Source: JAIXWP01 sp965247015
GTDB taxonomy: Bacteria; Bacteroidota; Bacteroidia; Flavobacteriales_D; Sanyastnellaceae
Length of the DNA: 64,000 bases
Assembly (NCBI GenBank): GCA_965247015.1
Contig: CBDFGG010000002.1
Span: 62,001-126,000 of the forward strand
Direction: 5' to 3'
Part shown: positions 27,107 through 36,157 of the stretch, piece after piece
How positions within the stretch are numbered: position 1 is the first letter of the stretch
Layout of the letters: each line of letters begins with the position of its first letter
The notes under the pieces: generated by a model
The model's database searches: none
What the model was told of the DNA's origin: nothing
Seen by the model: the letters and a program-made list of their open reading frames with translations, nothing else
Translations under genes and position numbers: made by a program

Positions 27107-28510
27107 ATGAGAATATTTATTACCTCTTTTTCACTCGCAACGCTTTTACTTTCTAACATCTTCGCATCAGGGCAAACGGTCTCTCCCGCCTTGAGCGAAA
27201 TCTTACAAGAAACGCTCGATAGTATGCACATAGTTGTGCCTGCTAAATCGTTGAGTGCAGCTATTCAATTTGGCGATGGTGCGGTTTGGAAGTCTGCCGT
27301 AGGAATATCTTCTTCGCAGCCGCTTGCTAATGCCACCACAGCAGATGCCTATCTCATGGGAAGCATCGTGAAGACTATCACCTCGGCTTGTGTGCTGCAA
27401 ATGCATGACGAGGGTCTCCTTTCTATTGAAGACACCATTGGAGAATGGCTGCCTTCCTTCCAATATGTCGATCCAGGAATTACCATTCGACAATTATTAC
27501 AACACACCAGCGGTTTATATGATGTGATGTCCAACCCGAATCTACAACCTGCGCTGCTCGCAGATGTAAATCAAATTTGGCAAGCTGATAATCTTATCAG
27601 TACGTTCATCAATCCACCACTAAATCCCGCTGGGACTAATTGGTCTTACTGCAATACGAATTACTTTTTGCTTGGAATGATCATCGAAGAGGTAAGCGGA
27701 AATCCATATTACACAGAACTTCGCAATCGTTTCTTCGAACCACTTGGCTTATCAACCTTTGGAATTCCTGCATTCGAAGCATATAACGAGCCTATTGCGC
27801 ACGTTTGGATGGACATCTTTGGGACAGGCCAAACACAGGACGCACATTTTTTCTATAACAGTTATTTGTCACTAAACTCAGTAGCAGGCGCTGCAGGGGG
27901 ATACTATGCAACTCCTGAGGATATCACCAAATGGATGAGAACCTATATGCGCGGAGACCTGCTCCAACCAGAAACATTGGCGGATGCGCAAACTACCATG
28001 ACAGCCCCAGGACTACCCGCCGCGACGTATGGCCTCGGACTCAATCGGAAAACATTTAGCGGTTATGTGGGATATGGTCATGGGGGAGACTTAGCTTATT
28101 CCGCAAGCTCTTGGTATTTCCCAGCATTGGATATCAGCATAACGGTTTGTGGAAACGATGCCGATTTTATTTCGTGGGAACTCATCCCCGTAGTAAGGGA
28201 ATTGATAGAAGCAATAGACAATTCCAATCTTTTAAGCGTTGAAGAAACAGCCTTGAATAATCAACCGAATGTTTATTCGGTTTATCCAAATCCTACGTCG
28301 AGTCATGTTATTGTTGAAGGGTTGCAGAGTATGAAATCATGGAAGTTATATTCTTTAGATGGTAGAATAGTTGCTTCTTTCAAAGGGATAAGCTATCCTT
28401 CGAAATGCAATATTGACATGAATGAATATGCAGAAGGAACCTATTTGCTCGATGTAGAGTCTATCAATGGTGATGTGGAAACACATCGAATCATAAAAAC
28501 AAACGGATAA
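27107..28510 (+). CDS. T9SS-exported serine hydrolase (class C beta-lactamase fold)
   Basis: 467 residues with a signal peptide ending FASGQT. The serine beta-lactamase/D-peptidase fold shows the nucleophile motif SIVK (in YLMGSIVKTITSA, ~residue 87), the YxN motif in NWSYCNTNYFLLG and a C-terminal HGGD in place of KTG. A T9SS sorting domain follows (VYPNPTSSHVIVEG). Family members are D-aminopeptidases, esterases and carboxypeptidases; the substrate is not clear. It is first in an apparent operon with an AraC regulator (8 nt) and a receptor-like barrel (8 nt), which hints at peptide or ester scavenging. Confidence 0.82.
   Translation: MRIFITSFSLATLLLSNIFASGQTVSPALSEILQETLDSMHIVVPAKSLSAAIQFGDGAVWKSAVGISSSQPLANATTADAYLMGSIVKTITSACVLQMHDEGLLSIEDTIGEWLPSFQYVDPGITIRQLLQHTSGLYDVMSNPNLQPALLADVNQIWQADNLISTFINPPLNPAGTNWSYCNTNYFLLGMIIEEVSGNPYYTELRNRFFEPLGLSTFGIPAFEAYNEPIAHVWMDIFGTGQTQDAHFFYNSYLSLNSVAGAAGGYYATPEDITKWMRTYMRGDLLQPETLADAQTTMTAPGLPAATYGLGLNRKTFSGYVGYGHGGDLAYSASSWYFPALDISITVCGNDADFISWELIPVVRELIEAIDNSNLLSVEETALNNQPNVYSVYPNPTSSHVIVEGLQSMKSWKLYSLDGRIVASFKGISYPSKCNIDMNEYAEGTYLLDVESINGDVETHRIIKTNG
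28264..28281. repeat. Dispersed palindrome copy 4 (exact arms)
   Basis: ACCGAA-TGTTTA-TTCGGT inside the serine hydrolase gene at the start of its sorting domain, encoding PNVYSV. Confidence 0.8.
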
Positions 28511-28518
28511 TAAAAGGA

Positions 28519-29430
28519 ATGTATTTTTTCCTGTCAGATAAACATATCAATACGAAACCCATTCCTGTGAAGGGCGATGTGACTGCGTTTTCAAGTGCAT
28601 CGCAGTATTACAGACGTATTCGTTTTCGCGGATTTTCTTTGAAATATGTTTTTAGTGGAACGGAACGATATGTTATTAATGGAAAGAAGTATGAAGTTGG
28701 TGAGAATGAATTTTTATTAGCGAATCATTGCTCTGAAGGAAATGTTGAAATTGATAGTGCGAATGCAGTGAAGGGCTTATGTGTTGATCTCGATAGTTTG
28801 ACCTTGCAAGAAATATTAGATAAAGGATTGCAAGAATTAAGCGATGGAACACTCATACAATTACAGAGTGATTTTCACTCTAAAAATTTCGAGCCAGTTG
28901 TTTATTCTGCGGATCAAAATCAGTTGGGCCAATTTTTAAAGAGCTACGCGACACACTTTTCACTTCGTCCGAATGAAGATTATCAGTTAGAGCGAGGCTT
29001 CTATTTTGAATTGGCCCAACATCTTATCGAAAATCGACTAGCGGCTACAACGGCTCAAAAGGAGCCGTACACAAAGCGCACTGTTGTTTCTACCTTAGAT
29101 ATTAAACGTTTAATTTCTGCGAAAAACTATATCGATAGCTGCTTTACAGAGGAGATATCTATACCTCAAATTGCAAAGGAAGCAAGTATGTCGGAATTCA
29201 CTTTTTTCCGAAAGTTTAAAGTGCTTTTTAATGAGAGCCCTTATAAGTATATTTTAAGCAAGCGACTGTTATATGCTCATTACATGCTTCGGACTAAGGA
29301 CTGCTCAGTCTCTGAAGTGGCCGCGCAATCAGGGTTTTCGGATATCTATTCTTTTAGTCGATCTTTCAAACAGTTTTATAAAGAGCCTCCCTCTTCTGTT
29401 TTGTTGCACAAAAAAGTGATTCATCACTAA
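28519..29430 (+). CDS. AraC-family transcriptional regulator
   Basis: 303 residues. The C-terminal ~100 residues hold the two helix-turn-helix motifs of AraC/XylS proteins (ISIPQIAKEASMSEFTFFRK, and CSVSEVAAQSGFSDIYSFSR followed by FKQFYKEPPS). The N-terminal ~180 residues (FRGFSLKYVFSGTERYVING) look like a cupin-type sensor. It probably controls its own operon, which includes the serine hydrolase upstream and the receptor-like protein downstream. Confidence 0.88.
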   Translation: MYFFLSDKHINTKPIPVKGDVTAFSSASQYYRRIRFRGFSLKYVFSGTERYVINGKKYEVGENEFLLANHCSEGNVEIDSANAVKGLCVDLDSLTLQEILDKGLQELSDGTLIQLQSDFHSKNFEPVVYSADQNQLGQFLKSYATHFSLRPNEDYQLERGFYFELAQHLIENRLAATTAQKEPYTKRTVVSTLDIKRLISAKNYIDSCFTEEISIPQIAKEASMSEFTFFRKFKVLFNESPYKYILSKRLLYAHYMLRTKDCSVSEVAAQSGFSDIYSFSRSFKQFYKEPPSSVLLHKKVIHH

Positions 29431-29438
29431 TTCATTTT

Positions 29439-31871
29439 ATGAAATCATTACTACTTTTTTTCTTTCAGATTATTCTGATTTCCCCGTTGATGTCGCAATC
29501 AATTATCTCAGGAACTGCCGCTGATGCAGAAGGTAGAGGTGTGGACATGGCCTTGGTGGGGTTATTCAACGCGCAGGATTCTTCACTCGTGAAATCTACT
29601 TTTACAGAGAGCAGCGGTCTTTACATTCTCGATAGAATTGAAGAAGGTTCCTATTTCGTGACGATCAGTTTGATTGGATTTACGACGTACTCATCAGATG
29701 TGGTAACCATTGATCAAAGTGGAGTTCTGATAGAAATGCCAAAAATAACTTTGGAGTCGCTTGTTAACACAACAAAGACGATAGAGGTAACCGCCATGCA
29801 ATCGGCTATTGAGATTAAAGCGGATAAAGTAGTAATGCGCCCTGACGCGATGATTTCTAACGCCTCAGCAACGGTATGGGATCTTATTCAAAAGGCACCA
29901 GGAGTGATTATCGGAGCGAATGAAGAGCTCATGCTTCGCGGTCGACAAGGTGTGATGGTCTATCAAGATGATCGACCCATGTATCTCTCAGGAAGTGATT
30001 TGGTGAATGCGCTGAAAGGAATGCCAGCGAGCGCTATTGAAACGATTGAAATTATTACAACACCAAATTCAAAATATGATGCATCAGGAAATGCAGGAAT
30101 AATTGTTTTGAGAATAAAAAAGAACAAACTTTTTGGTTGGAGTGGTGGCGTTTCGCTTGCTTATGGGCAGGGCTTTTATCACCGAACGAATAATTCAGGA
30201 AACTTCTCTTATCGCATCAACAAGTTTAATTTTTATGGTAATCTATCTTATGTAGAAAATAACAGTTATCAAGATTTAAAGATTAAACGGAATTTCTTTT
30301 CGAATGAGGGAGCATTTGAGAGCGCTTTTCAGCAACGCACATGGCTGCGTCGAGGGAATACCAGCATGAATGGCAGAGTGGGTGTGGATTATTATGTAAA
30401 CGCTAAACTTACGATGGGCGCTTCGTTTGGAGGATTCAGAGATGATTCTTTTGGTGGTAGTGATAACGTTTCTCTCTTGGCAGATGCAAATGGATTGCCG
30501 CTCGGTCGAGTGGAAGCATTAAATCCGTCGGAGCGAATATTCGAGAATTACAGTGCCAATTGGAATTTCAGTTATCAAATTGATACACTCGGAAAAACGA
30601 TTTCAGGGAATGCTGATTATTTAAATTATAATTCTGTATTGGAGCAGTCGTTGGTGAATGTTATTTATGATAATAATAATGTTCTGACCGATCGTACAAA
30701 TTTGATCAGTGATCTTCCTTCGAACATTGATATAGTTTCAGCACAGCTGGATTATGCGCAACCGATAGGCACCTTATTGCAATTTGGTGCCGGTGGAAAA
30801 TGGAGTAATGTTTCCACTACCAATGTTGCCGATTTTAGAAATGAAGAGAATGGATTGGAGACACCCAATTATGACTTCAGTAATGATTTTAAATATGATG
30901 AGACTATCAGTGCGTTGTATTCGAATCTTACATATACCAAGAATAAAATCAGTGTACAAGCAGGGTTGCGTGCTGAGGACACCGATTTGCAAGGAGATCA
31001 GGAGGGAAATTTGGTAAAGCCGGACTCTACTTTTTCAAGATCATTTACAAATTTATTTCCCACATTATTTGTGATGTACCAAATGGATTCAGTAGGAAAT
31101 CACGTACTCACATTCAATGCAGGTCGAAGAATAGATCGTCCCAATTATCAAGATATGAATCCATTTACATACCCCATGGATCAATTTACTCTATACACTG
31201 GAAATCCATACTTGAGACCGATGTTTAGCTACAATACAGAATTCGCGTACACTTTTAAAAATAAAGTGACGACCAGTTTGAATTATTACTTGCAGAAAGA
31301 CGTCATCAATGAAACGATACGTCAGGATGGTTCAATCTTTTATAGTCGTCCGGGTAATTTGGGAGAGCAGCATTCATTTGGAATATCGATGAATGTGTAC
31401 ACACAATTTAAAAAGAAGTATAGTTTTCAATGTTACACAGAGTTGATGAATAACATAGTGAAGAGTGAGTTGAATGGCAGACAGCTCGATAATCGCGGCG
31501 CTTATTGGTATGTTGGTCCGACGGTTAGTCGTATGGGAGATAAGGGTTGGGGTTTTGAGGTGGGGGGATTTTACCAAACGCGTGTAGTTTCAGGACAATT
31601 TAAAACCATTGCGGTGGGGGGAATGCGTGTGGCAGGATCGAAGAAATTTTGGAACAATAATGCCACCTTACGATTGGTGTGTGATGATATATTTCACAGC
31701 AACTTGCCAGGAGGCGACATCCGCGGCTTAGGAGCTTCAACAGCAAGTTGGAAGAGTAGGTTGGATACACAAGTGGTCACCTTATCATTTTCTTATCGCT
31801 TCACAAAAGGCAACGCCACCAAAGCACGCTCACAATCCGCCGCCGACTCCGAGCGCGCGAGGGTGAGGTAG
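29439..31871 (+). CDS. TonB-dependent-receptor-like outer-membrane protein
   Basis: 810 residues. Signal peptide ending SPLMSQ, a CarboxypepD_reg-like domain (~residues 20-105), a plug domain (VWDLIQKAPGVIIGANEELMLRG, DDRPMYLSGSDL, IETIEIITTPNSKYDASGNA) and a long C-terminal barrel of the type named outer membrane beta-barrel family (GRRIDRPNYQDMNPF). This group resembles TonB receptors, but it lacks a clear terminal aromatic residue here: the last codons (QSAADSERARVR) are basic and GC-rich and may be a small C-terminal extension. No SusD partner follows. Ligand unknown; the operon with an AraC regulator and a serine hydrolase suggests a peptide or modified sugar. Confidence 0.8.
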   Translation: MKSLLLFFFQIILISPLMSQSIISGTAADAEGRGVDMALVGLFNAQDSSLVKSTFTESSGLYILDRIEEGSYFVTISLIGFTTYSSDVVTIDQSGVLIEMPKITLESLVNTTKTIEVTAMQSAIEIKADKVVMRPDAMISNASATVWDLIQKAPGVIIGANEELMLRGRQGVMVYQDDRPMYLSGSDLVNALKGMPASAIETIEIITTPNSKYDASGNAGIIVLRIKKNKLFGWSGGVSLAYGQGFYHRTNNSGNFSYRINKFNFYGNLSYVENNSYQDLKIKRNFFSNEGAFESAFQQRTWLRRGNTSMNGRVGVDYYVNAKLTMGASFGGFRDDSFGGSDNVSLLADANGLPLGRVEALNPSERIFENYSANWNFSYQIDTLGKTISGNADYLNYNSVLEQSLVNVIYDNNNVLTDRTNLISDLPSNIDIVSAQLDYAQPIGTLLQFGAGGKWSNVSTTNVADFRNEENGLETPNYDFSNDFKYDETISALYSNLTYTKNKISVQAGLRAEDTDLQGDQEGNLVKPDSTFSRSFTNLFPTLFVMYQMDSVGNHVLTFNAGRRIDRPNYQDMNPFTYPMDQFTLYTGNPYLRPMFSYNTEFAYTFKNKVTTSLNYYLQKDVINETIRQDGSIFYSRPGNLGEQHSFGISMNVYTQFKKKYSFQCYTELMNNIVKSELNGRQLDNRGAYWYVGPTVSRMGDKGWGFEVGGFYQTRVVSGQFKTIAVGGMRVAGSKKFWNNNATLRLVCDDIFHSNLPGGDIRGLGASTASWKSRLDTQVVTLSFSYRFTKGNATKARSQSAADSERARVR

Positions 31872-31895
31872 GAGACCTATTTTTCCCCGCCAATT

Positions 31896-32864
31896 TCACA
31901 CCCTCACCACCACTCCCAATCCTACGCGCATCTTGTTTTCGGGTTGGGCGAAGGGGATGTTGTTGTAGAAGGCTTGCTGGGCAAATAAATTCAATGCCCA
32001 TTTTTCAAAATAGAAGTCTAAACTCGCATACACCAAATGCTGTGTGCCTCCGGTGTAGGGTTTGATCACTTCGTACTCTCTATCTTTTTCGGAATGTTCT
32101 AATGCATATCCCACTGAAGGCAATACGCTCATCGTGCGCTTTTGCTTGCTGTCAAACACGGGTAAACTCGGATCGGCTTTTTTCTTATTCCAACTGAAAT
32201 CTTTCTTGTAAAAAATCCCTCCCATCGTTTGTACGCGATCGCCTAACTGATATTTCAATTCGTTCTGCATCGCTAGGGTGTATTGTGCATTCACATTCAA
32301 ACCCCACTGCTGATATCGCAAGGTGTAATAGACGTTGGAGAAATATTGATAGGCTCCATTCCCGATTTGAAACAGTGCGGGCAACATCACCTTGGTCTCA
32401 TCGCGCTGCATATACTTGCCGGTGGGCAACATGACTCCGGCGCCGAGCATTACGAGGTTTTTCCACTTCACATCCATACTATCGCTATTGTTGACGATGA
32501 TGTAGTGAACACTCGCGGAGATATCTCCTACGCCGTTTATACGGGTCGTACGAAGCGTTTCATGCCGAATGTGCTGTCGGACAGGAATCACTCCTATAAA
32601 CTGCCACCGTTGGCCTTTAAAAAAGCGTAGCGATATATCGCTCTGAAAATTTTCATCTCGCAACACTCGACTCTGACCGTTCACATTTAGAACGGTATTC
32701 GGATGCGTAAAGCTGCGATAGGTGTGTCGAAAACCAATTTGATTTTTTCCAAACTGAGGAATAATTCCCATAAACGAGCCACCAGCGCCGCATCCACAAA
32801 TGTCACATGCGTTAGACAGGAGGGTTATTGTAAAAAATACAATAACTAGTATCTTCTTTTTCAT
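31896..32864 (-). CDS. Outer-membrane barrel of the MbnP/MbnH cluster
   Basis: 322 residues. Signal peptide ending LLSNA, followed at once by the Cys-rich CDICGCGAGGSFMGI, a possible metal-binding or lipidated N-terminus. The body alternates short beta strands (IGFRHTYRSF, WQFIGVIPV, NVYYTLRYQQWGLNVNAQYTL) and ends with GLGVVVRV, a pattern of outer-membrane barrel proteins. It overlaps the MbnH gene by 4 nt, so the two are co-translated. Similar CDxCGC-barrel genes occur with MbnP/MbnH-like pairs, and I infer a role in metal passage or attachment. The GC-rich end of the convergent receptor gene lies 24 nt away. Confidence 0.7.
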   Translation of the reverse strand: MKKKILVIVFFTITLLSNACDICGCGAGGSFMGIIPQFGKNQIGFRHTYRSFTHPNTVLNVNGQSRVLRDENFQSDISLRFFKGQRWQFIGVIPVRQHIRHETLRTTRINGVGDISASVHYIIVNNSDSMDVKWKNLVMLGAGVMLPTGKYMQRDETKVMLPALFQIGNGAYQYFSNVYYTLRYQQWGLNVNAQYTLAMQNELKYQLGDRVQTMGGIFYKKDFSWNKKKADPSLPVFDSKQKRTMSVLPSVGYALEHSEKDREYEVIKPYTGGTQHLVYASLDFYFEKWALNLFAQQAFYNNIPFAQPENKMRVGLGVVVRV

Positions 32865-33904
32865 GGTTCTGAAATAGCATGATTACCCAAAAAGGAATAA
32901 TCATTTAAGGTGTATAGAAAGGCAATCAATGCAGCCTTTTCTTCTGTTGTAAAATTCATATTGCTTAATGATGGATCAAGCGTAGGTGAGGCTATAATGC
33001 CCTCGCTGTAATGATCAATCACTTCTGATAGATTATCAAGTCGACCATCATGCATGTAGGGATAACTGATCTGAACATTGCGAAGCGATGGTACCTTGAA
33101 CTTCCCTCTATCCGCCGGATCTAGTGTGATGTGTTCTCTACCATTGTCACTCGTGAAATCATTCGTCAAACCATTGTTTCGAAAACTGTAGTCTGTGAAT
33201 AATGGAGCGGTATGACAACTGTTGCAATTCTGTAGAAACAATTCATAGCCTTGCTGTTCAATAGCGGTAAAGGTTTCTTTTCCCAATACTACACGATCGT
33301 ATTTGCTGTCATCAGAAATCATCATGGACATGAATTGAGCGAAGGCCCAAAGCATCTGCTGATCTGTGATGACATCCGCACCAAATGCATCTTTGAAGAG
33401 CTCAGGATAGGTAGGATGTGCATTTAATTTTTCTACCACATGTTCTATGGTTTCTCCCATTTCATCGGCATGCACCAACGGCGCGATGGGCATGACCTCG
33501 ATGTGATTCACTCCACCATCCCACATGAATGAAGTATTCCATGCAAGATTGAACATGGAAGGTGAATTACGCTTGGAAAGTTGGCCGGACACTCCTGTAC
33601 TGAATCGAACAGAATGGTCTGCGAAAGCATGCACCTGTGCATGACACGTGCCGCACGACACGGTATTGTCAATGCTCAAGTAAGGATCATAGAATAATTT
33701 TCGACCGAGCTCGAATCCTTTTTCTGTAATCGGATTGTTAGAAGAAAGATAATGAGGCGCAGGGAAGTGGGAAGGAACCACCAGACCCCGAAAGGAATCT
33801 GGTGGTGCTATTTCTTCTTCTACTTCAGAATCTTTTTTACAAGCATTCAAAACAGAAATAAAAACAAAGCTCAGTATCCAAAAACTGATGCGATGTGTTT
33901 TCAT
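32861..33904 (-). CDS. Di-heme MbnH/MauG-like peroxidase lipoprotein
   Basis: 347 residues. Lipobox VLNACKKD. Two c-type heme sites, CGTCH (~residue 83) and CNSCH (~residue 228), together with FADHSVRFSTGVSG, the phrase RNSPSMFNLAWNTSFMWDGG and the closing PYMHDGRLDNLSEVIDHY, place it in the bacterial di-heme cytochrome c peroxidase/MauG family. Members encoded beside MbnP are MbnH enzymes that oxidise a Trp of MbnP to kynurenine using a high-valent di-heme state. It starts 1 nt after the MbnP stop, which supports that reading. Periplasmic or outer-membrane-facing. Confidence 0.88.
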   Translation of the reverse strand: MKTHRISFWILSFVFISVLNACKKDSEVEEEIAPPDSFRGLVVPSHFPAPHYLSSNNPITEKGFELGRKLFYDPYLSIDNTVSCGTCHAQVHAFADHSVRFSTGVSGQLSKRNSPSMFNLAWNTSFMWDGGVNHIEVMPIAPLVHADEMGETIEHVVEKLNAHPTYPELFKDAFGADVITDQQMLWAFAQFMSMMISDDSKYDRVVLGKETFTAIEQQGYELFLQNCNSCHTAPLFTDYSFRNNGLTNDFTSDNGREHITLDPADRGKFKVPSLRNVQISYPYMHDGRLDNLSEVIDHYSEGIIASPTLDPSLSNMNFTTEEKAALIAFLYTLNDYSFLGNHAISEP

Positions 33905-33905
33905 C

Positions 33906-34679
33906 TTAGTTGTGGATGTGCTCGAGTTCTACTCCTGATTGGAAATTATCTGCAATCATATTGGCCATTGCACCTGGCATGTGCAACACTGATGTGTTTG
34001 CAACGCTCAATGGACCAGCACTTCCGCCGAAAACATTTGCAAGATTTACTCCCATGTGAACCACTGGCGCTGCGTCTTGACGAATGTTTAACAAGGCTGG
34101 AGCGAAAGAATAGGTAGCAGTATTCAATGCTGCATTTGCACCAGAGAATCCACCGAGGTGGTAAGAGAAGCCATCGACATTAGCATCGCTGTCTCCTTCG
34201 AATTTAGCGAAAATATATCCGCTGTTCCAGCTCCAGAACATACCATTGCTGATAGAAAGCGCTCCTGTTTGCGCTCCTGATACGTTGCGTGTGCTATCTA
34301 CGCCTAGCGTGAATGTTACTGAGGTGTAATCTCCCGTTGGGATGTCGTGAATATGAAGCATGTTAGAACCACTTGCAGAAAGATCTACCAAGTAATAACT
34401 CTCAGGTTGCGACCAAACAGTTCCATCGGTCTTTGTCAATTTTACGTTGGACACGTAGTATTTAACGGTATTAAAAGTAACAGACTCACCGCTGGAGTTG
34501 GTGTAGCTTGTTCCAAGTGCAAATGATGCATCGTTGAATACGTGTTCCATTTCTAATTCCATCTCACCATAAGTGGGGGTTTCAGTGATGGGATCAGTTG
34601 TTTCTTCTTCGTCTTTTTTACAACCAGCAAGAATGAGCATCGCAAAAGCAACACCCATGAAAAGAATATTTTTTTTCAT
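33906..34679 (-). CDS. MbnP-like copper-associated lipoprotein
   Basis: 257 residues. Lipobox MLILAGCKKDEE. MbnP-family signatures: GEMELEMEHVFNDASFALGTSYTNSSGE, TVKYYVSNVKL, SYYLVDL, TFTLGVDSTRN, then MFWSWNSGYIFAKFEG, which holds two Trp that are candidates for kynurenine formation. A His-containing tail (MPGAMANMIADNFQSGVELEHIHN) could help bind metal. It is the first gene of the MbnP-MbnH-barrel operon. It shares about the same domain plan with the solitary copy at 23227, so the two are paralogues. Confidence 0.82.
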   Translation of the reverse strand: MKKNILFMGVAFAMLILAGCKKDEEETTDPITETPTYGEMELEMEHVFNDASFALGTSYTNSSGESVTFNTVKYYVSNVKLTKTDGTVWSQPESYYLVDLSASGSNMLHIHDIPTGDYTSVTFTLGVDSTRNVSGAQTGALSISNGMFWSWNSGYIFAKFEGDSDANVDGFSYHLGGFSGANAALNTATYSFAPALLNIRQDAAPVVHMGVNLANVFGGSAGPLSVANTSVLHMPGAMANMIADNFQSGVELEHIHN

Positions 34680-34785
34680 GATAATGAATTAATTATTTTA
34701 AAATAGAAAATAGCAACGCATTGCTGAAACGCCTATCAAATAAGGGTTGTCAGAATGATTGAATAATAGGATGATGATAAAATAA

Positions 34786-35166
34786 TTAACCCAATGCTGG
34801 CGGGTGGAAGATGTTGTCAACCTTCCAAATCGTAGGAAGATTGAAATTAGTCGCGTTGAAGTAAGTTGTTGTTAGTGCATCACCGAACGAACATTCGGTT
34901 AGCTGCGACGGTATGAAGAGGCTCACATTGAGCTTATTCAATTCGGGAATTTTGGTGTCCGCTAATTGCTTAGCTGTTTCTGCTTTTGCAAGTTCTTTGC
35001 TCAATGCGCAAGAACCGTTACAATGCATTTCAGGTTTGTCTTTGTTTTCACAAAGGACTTCTGCATAGTAGGTGTAATTGAACCAATAGTGCATCACCAA
35101 TCCTGATTTGACCAGGAAAGGAAGCGTTGCAATGCAAAGCAATCCTATGGCGATGTATTGTCTCAA
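34786..35166 (-). CDS. Small Cys-rich membrane protein of unknown function
   Basis: 126 residues. One N-terminal membrane segment (IAIGLLCIATLPFLVKSGLVMHYWFNY), then a Cys cluster (VLCENKDKPEMHCNGSCALSKEL) and a C-terminal IFHPPALG. Proteins with CxGxC-xLxK motifs and a closing HPP are common in Bacteroidota beside metal-uptake receptors, and I infer metal handling, weakly. It follows purS by 1 nt on the same strand, yet its upstream neighbours are housekeeping genes; its downstream neighbour is the MbnP cluster. Confidence 0.6.
   Translation of the reverse strand: MRQYIAIGLLCIATLPFLVKSGLVMHYWFNYTYYAEVLCENKDKPEMHCNGSCALSKELAKAETAKQLADTKIPELNKLNVSLFIPSQLTECSFGDALTTTYFNATNFNLPTIWKVDNIFHPPALG
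34882..34899. repeat. Dispersed palindrome copy 5 (exact arms)
   Basis: ACCGAA-CGAACA-TTCGGT inside the small Cys-rich gene, encoding TECSFG on the minus strand. Confidence 0.8.
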
Positions 35167-35167
35167 T

Positions 35168-35422
35168 TTATTTTACTTCAGTCAATTGGAATTTGTAGAA
35201 TTCCATAATCTCGTTACAAAGTAATTTTTTGCAAGCTTCATCCACTTTAGCTTCAGCTGTCTTTTGATCTTTTGCTTCGACATGAAGGGTGATGTGTTTT
35301 CCGATTCTTACACCAGAAATTTCTGGAAGACCTAGGTTGGTCATAGAATTAGAAACTGCCTTTCCTTGTGGGTCCAACAGAGCCTCGATAGGCATAACAT
35401 CAATTTCCGCTTTGAAGTTCAT
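35168..35422 (-). CDS. purS: Phosphoribosylformylglycinamidine synthase subunit PurS
   Basis: 84 residues, the usual length for PurS, which bridges PurQ and PurL in step four of purine synthesis. Recognisable are the start (FKAEIDVMPIEALLDPQGKAV), the GLPEISGVRIGKHITL core and the closing LLCNEIMEFYKFQL. ATG 35422 lies inside the end of pssA (23-nt overlap), so the genes are co-translated. purQ and purL are not in the window. Confidence 0.9.
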   Translation of the reverse strand: MNFKAEIDVMPIEALLDPQGKAVSNSMTNLGLPEISGVRIGKHITLHVEAKDQKTAEAKVDEACKKLLCNEIMEFYKFQLTEVK

Positions 35423-36137
35423 CTTTGTAGAATTTATAATAATGTAGCAGTGATACTACGATGTACAAAAGTAGTACAGCCGGGATGGCTGTAAAAGGAC
35501 TTTTTAAAATTATTGCTGCAATTATCGCAATGGCGCATAGGCCTAGGAGTACAAAGCGAGTCTCATTTCCTTTCCAAGCTAAACTCGAAATTTTGAAATT
35601 CAATAATTTGAGTTTACTCACCATGATGAGCGAGCTAAGTATTGATGTGATAATGACAATGTACTCAATACCTTCGGCTTGATCGGAAGTTCCCAATGAG
35701 CGGCCATAAAGCATCACAATAGCAATCCAAAGAATGCCATTGGCTGGAATTGGAAGTCCTTTGAAATATTTGCTCTGTGATTCATCAATATTGAATCGAG
35801 CGAGTCGCCATGCTCCGGCTAAGGCCATCATGAAAGGCACAACCAAGATCCATTTTTCTGAAAAAGTTTCTGGACGAACAGATGCATAAAGCATTTTCAT
35901 GGCAAGAAAAGATGGCACCACTCCGAAGGTCACACAATCGGCGAGCGAGTCGAGTTGCTTACCCAGTGGTGAAGCTACATTCAGCAGTCGCGCCACCATT
36001 CCATCCAAGAAATCTAGTACTGCTGCAATGAAAATGAACAGACAAGCCATTTCCATCTGCGATGTCACCAAAGCCATGCACCCACAAAGCAAATTACCGA
36101 GGGTAATAAAATTGGGGATGTTGGATTTGATGTTCAA
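35400..36137 (-). CDS. pssA: CDP-diacylglycerol-serine O-phosphatidyltransferase
   Basis: 245 residues. Transfers phosphatidyl from CDP-diacylglycerol to serine, the route to phosphatidylserine and phosphatidylethanolamine, in the inner membrane. The CDP-alcohol phosphatidyltransferase motif is visible as DFLDGMVARLLN..SPLGKQLDSLAD (D-G-AR-G-D-D type), with about seven hydrophobic helices. No ATG precedes the conserved start; the family usually begins MxIKxxIPNFIT, which here corresponds to the TTG at 36137, so I use that. The frame runs open to a TTG at 36182, but that segment is the heptamer repeat. The 5' leader therefore contains a 20-bp hairpin ending 20 nt before the start codon. Confidence 0.88.
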   Translation of the reverse strand: MNIKSNIPNFITLGNLLCGCMALVTSQMEMACLFIFIAAVLDFLDGMVARLLNVASPLGKQLDSLADCVTFGVVPSFLAMKMLYASVRPETFSEKWILVVPFMMALAGAWRLARFNIDESQSKYFKGLPIPANGILWIAIVMLYGRSLGTSDQAEGIEYIVIITSILSSLIMVSKLKLLNFKISSLAWKGNETRFVLLGLCAIAIIAAIILKSPFTAIPAVLLLYIVVSLLHYYKFYKDELQSGN

Positions 36138-36157
36138 AACGAATAAAGCGATTGATA

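Noticed and set aside
29439..31871. SusC homologue serving the glucan locus
   Set aside because: It is 6 kb away in a different operon with its own regulator, has no SusD after it, and is of the generic beta-barrel receptor type.
32823..32847. Fourth NUDIX operator: GGTTATTGTA-N5-TACAATAACT
   Set aside because: Spacing matches, but both arms differ from the operator core. It lies in signal-peptide codons for VIVFFTIT of an unrelated gene, so coding bias is the simpler explanation.
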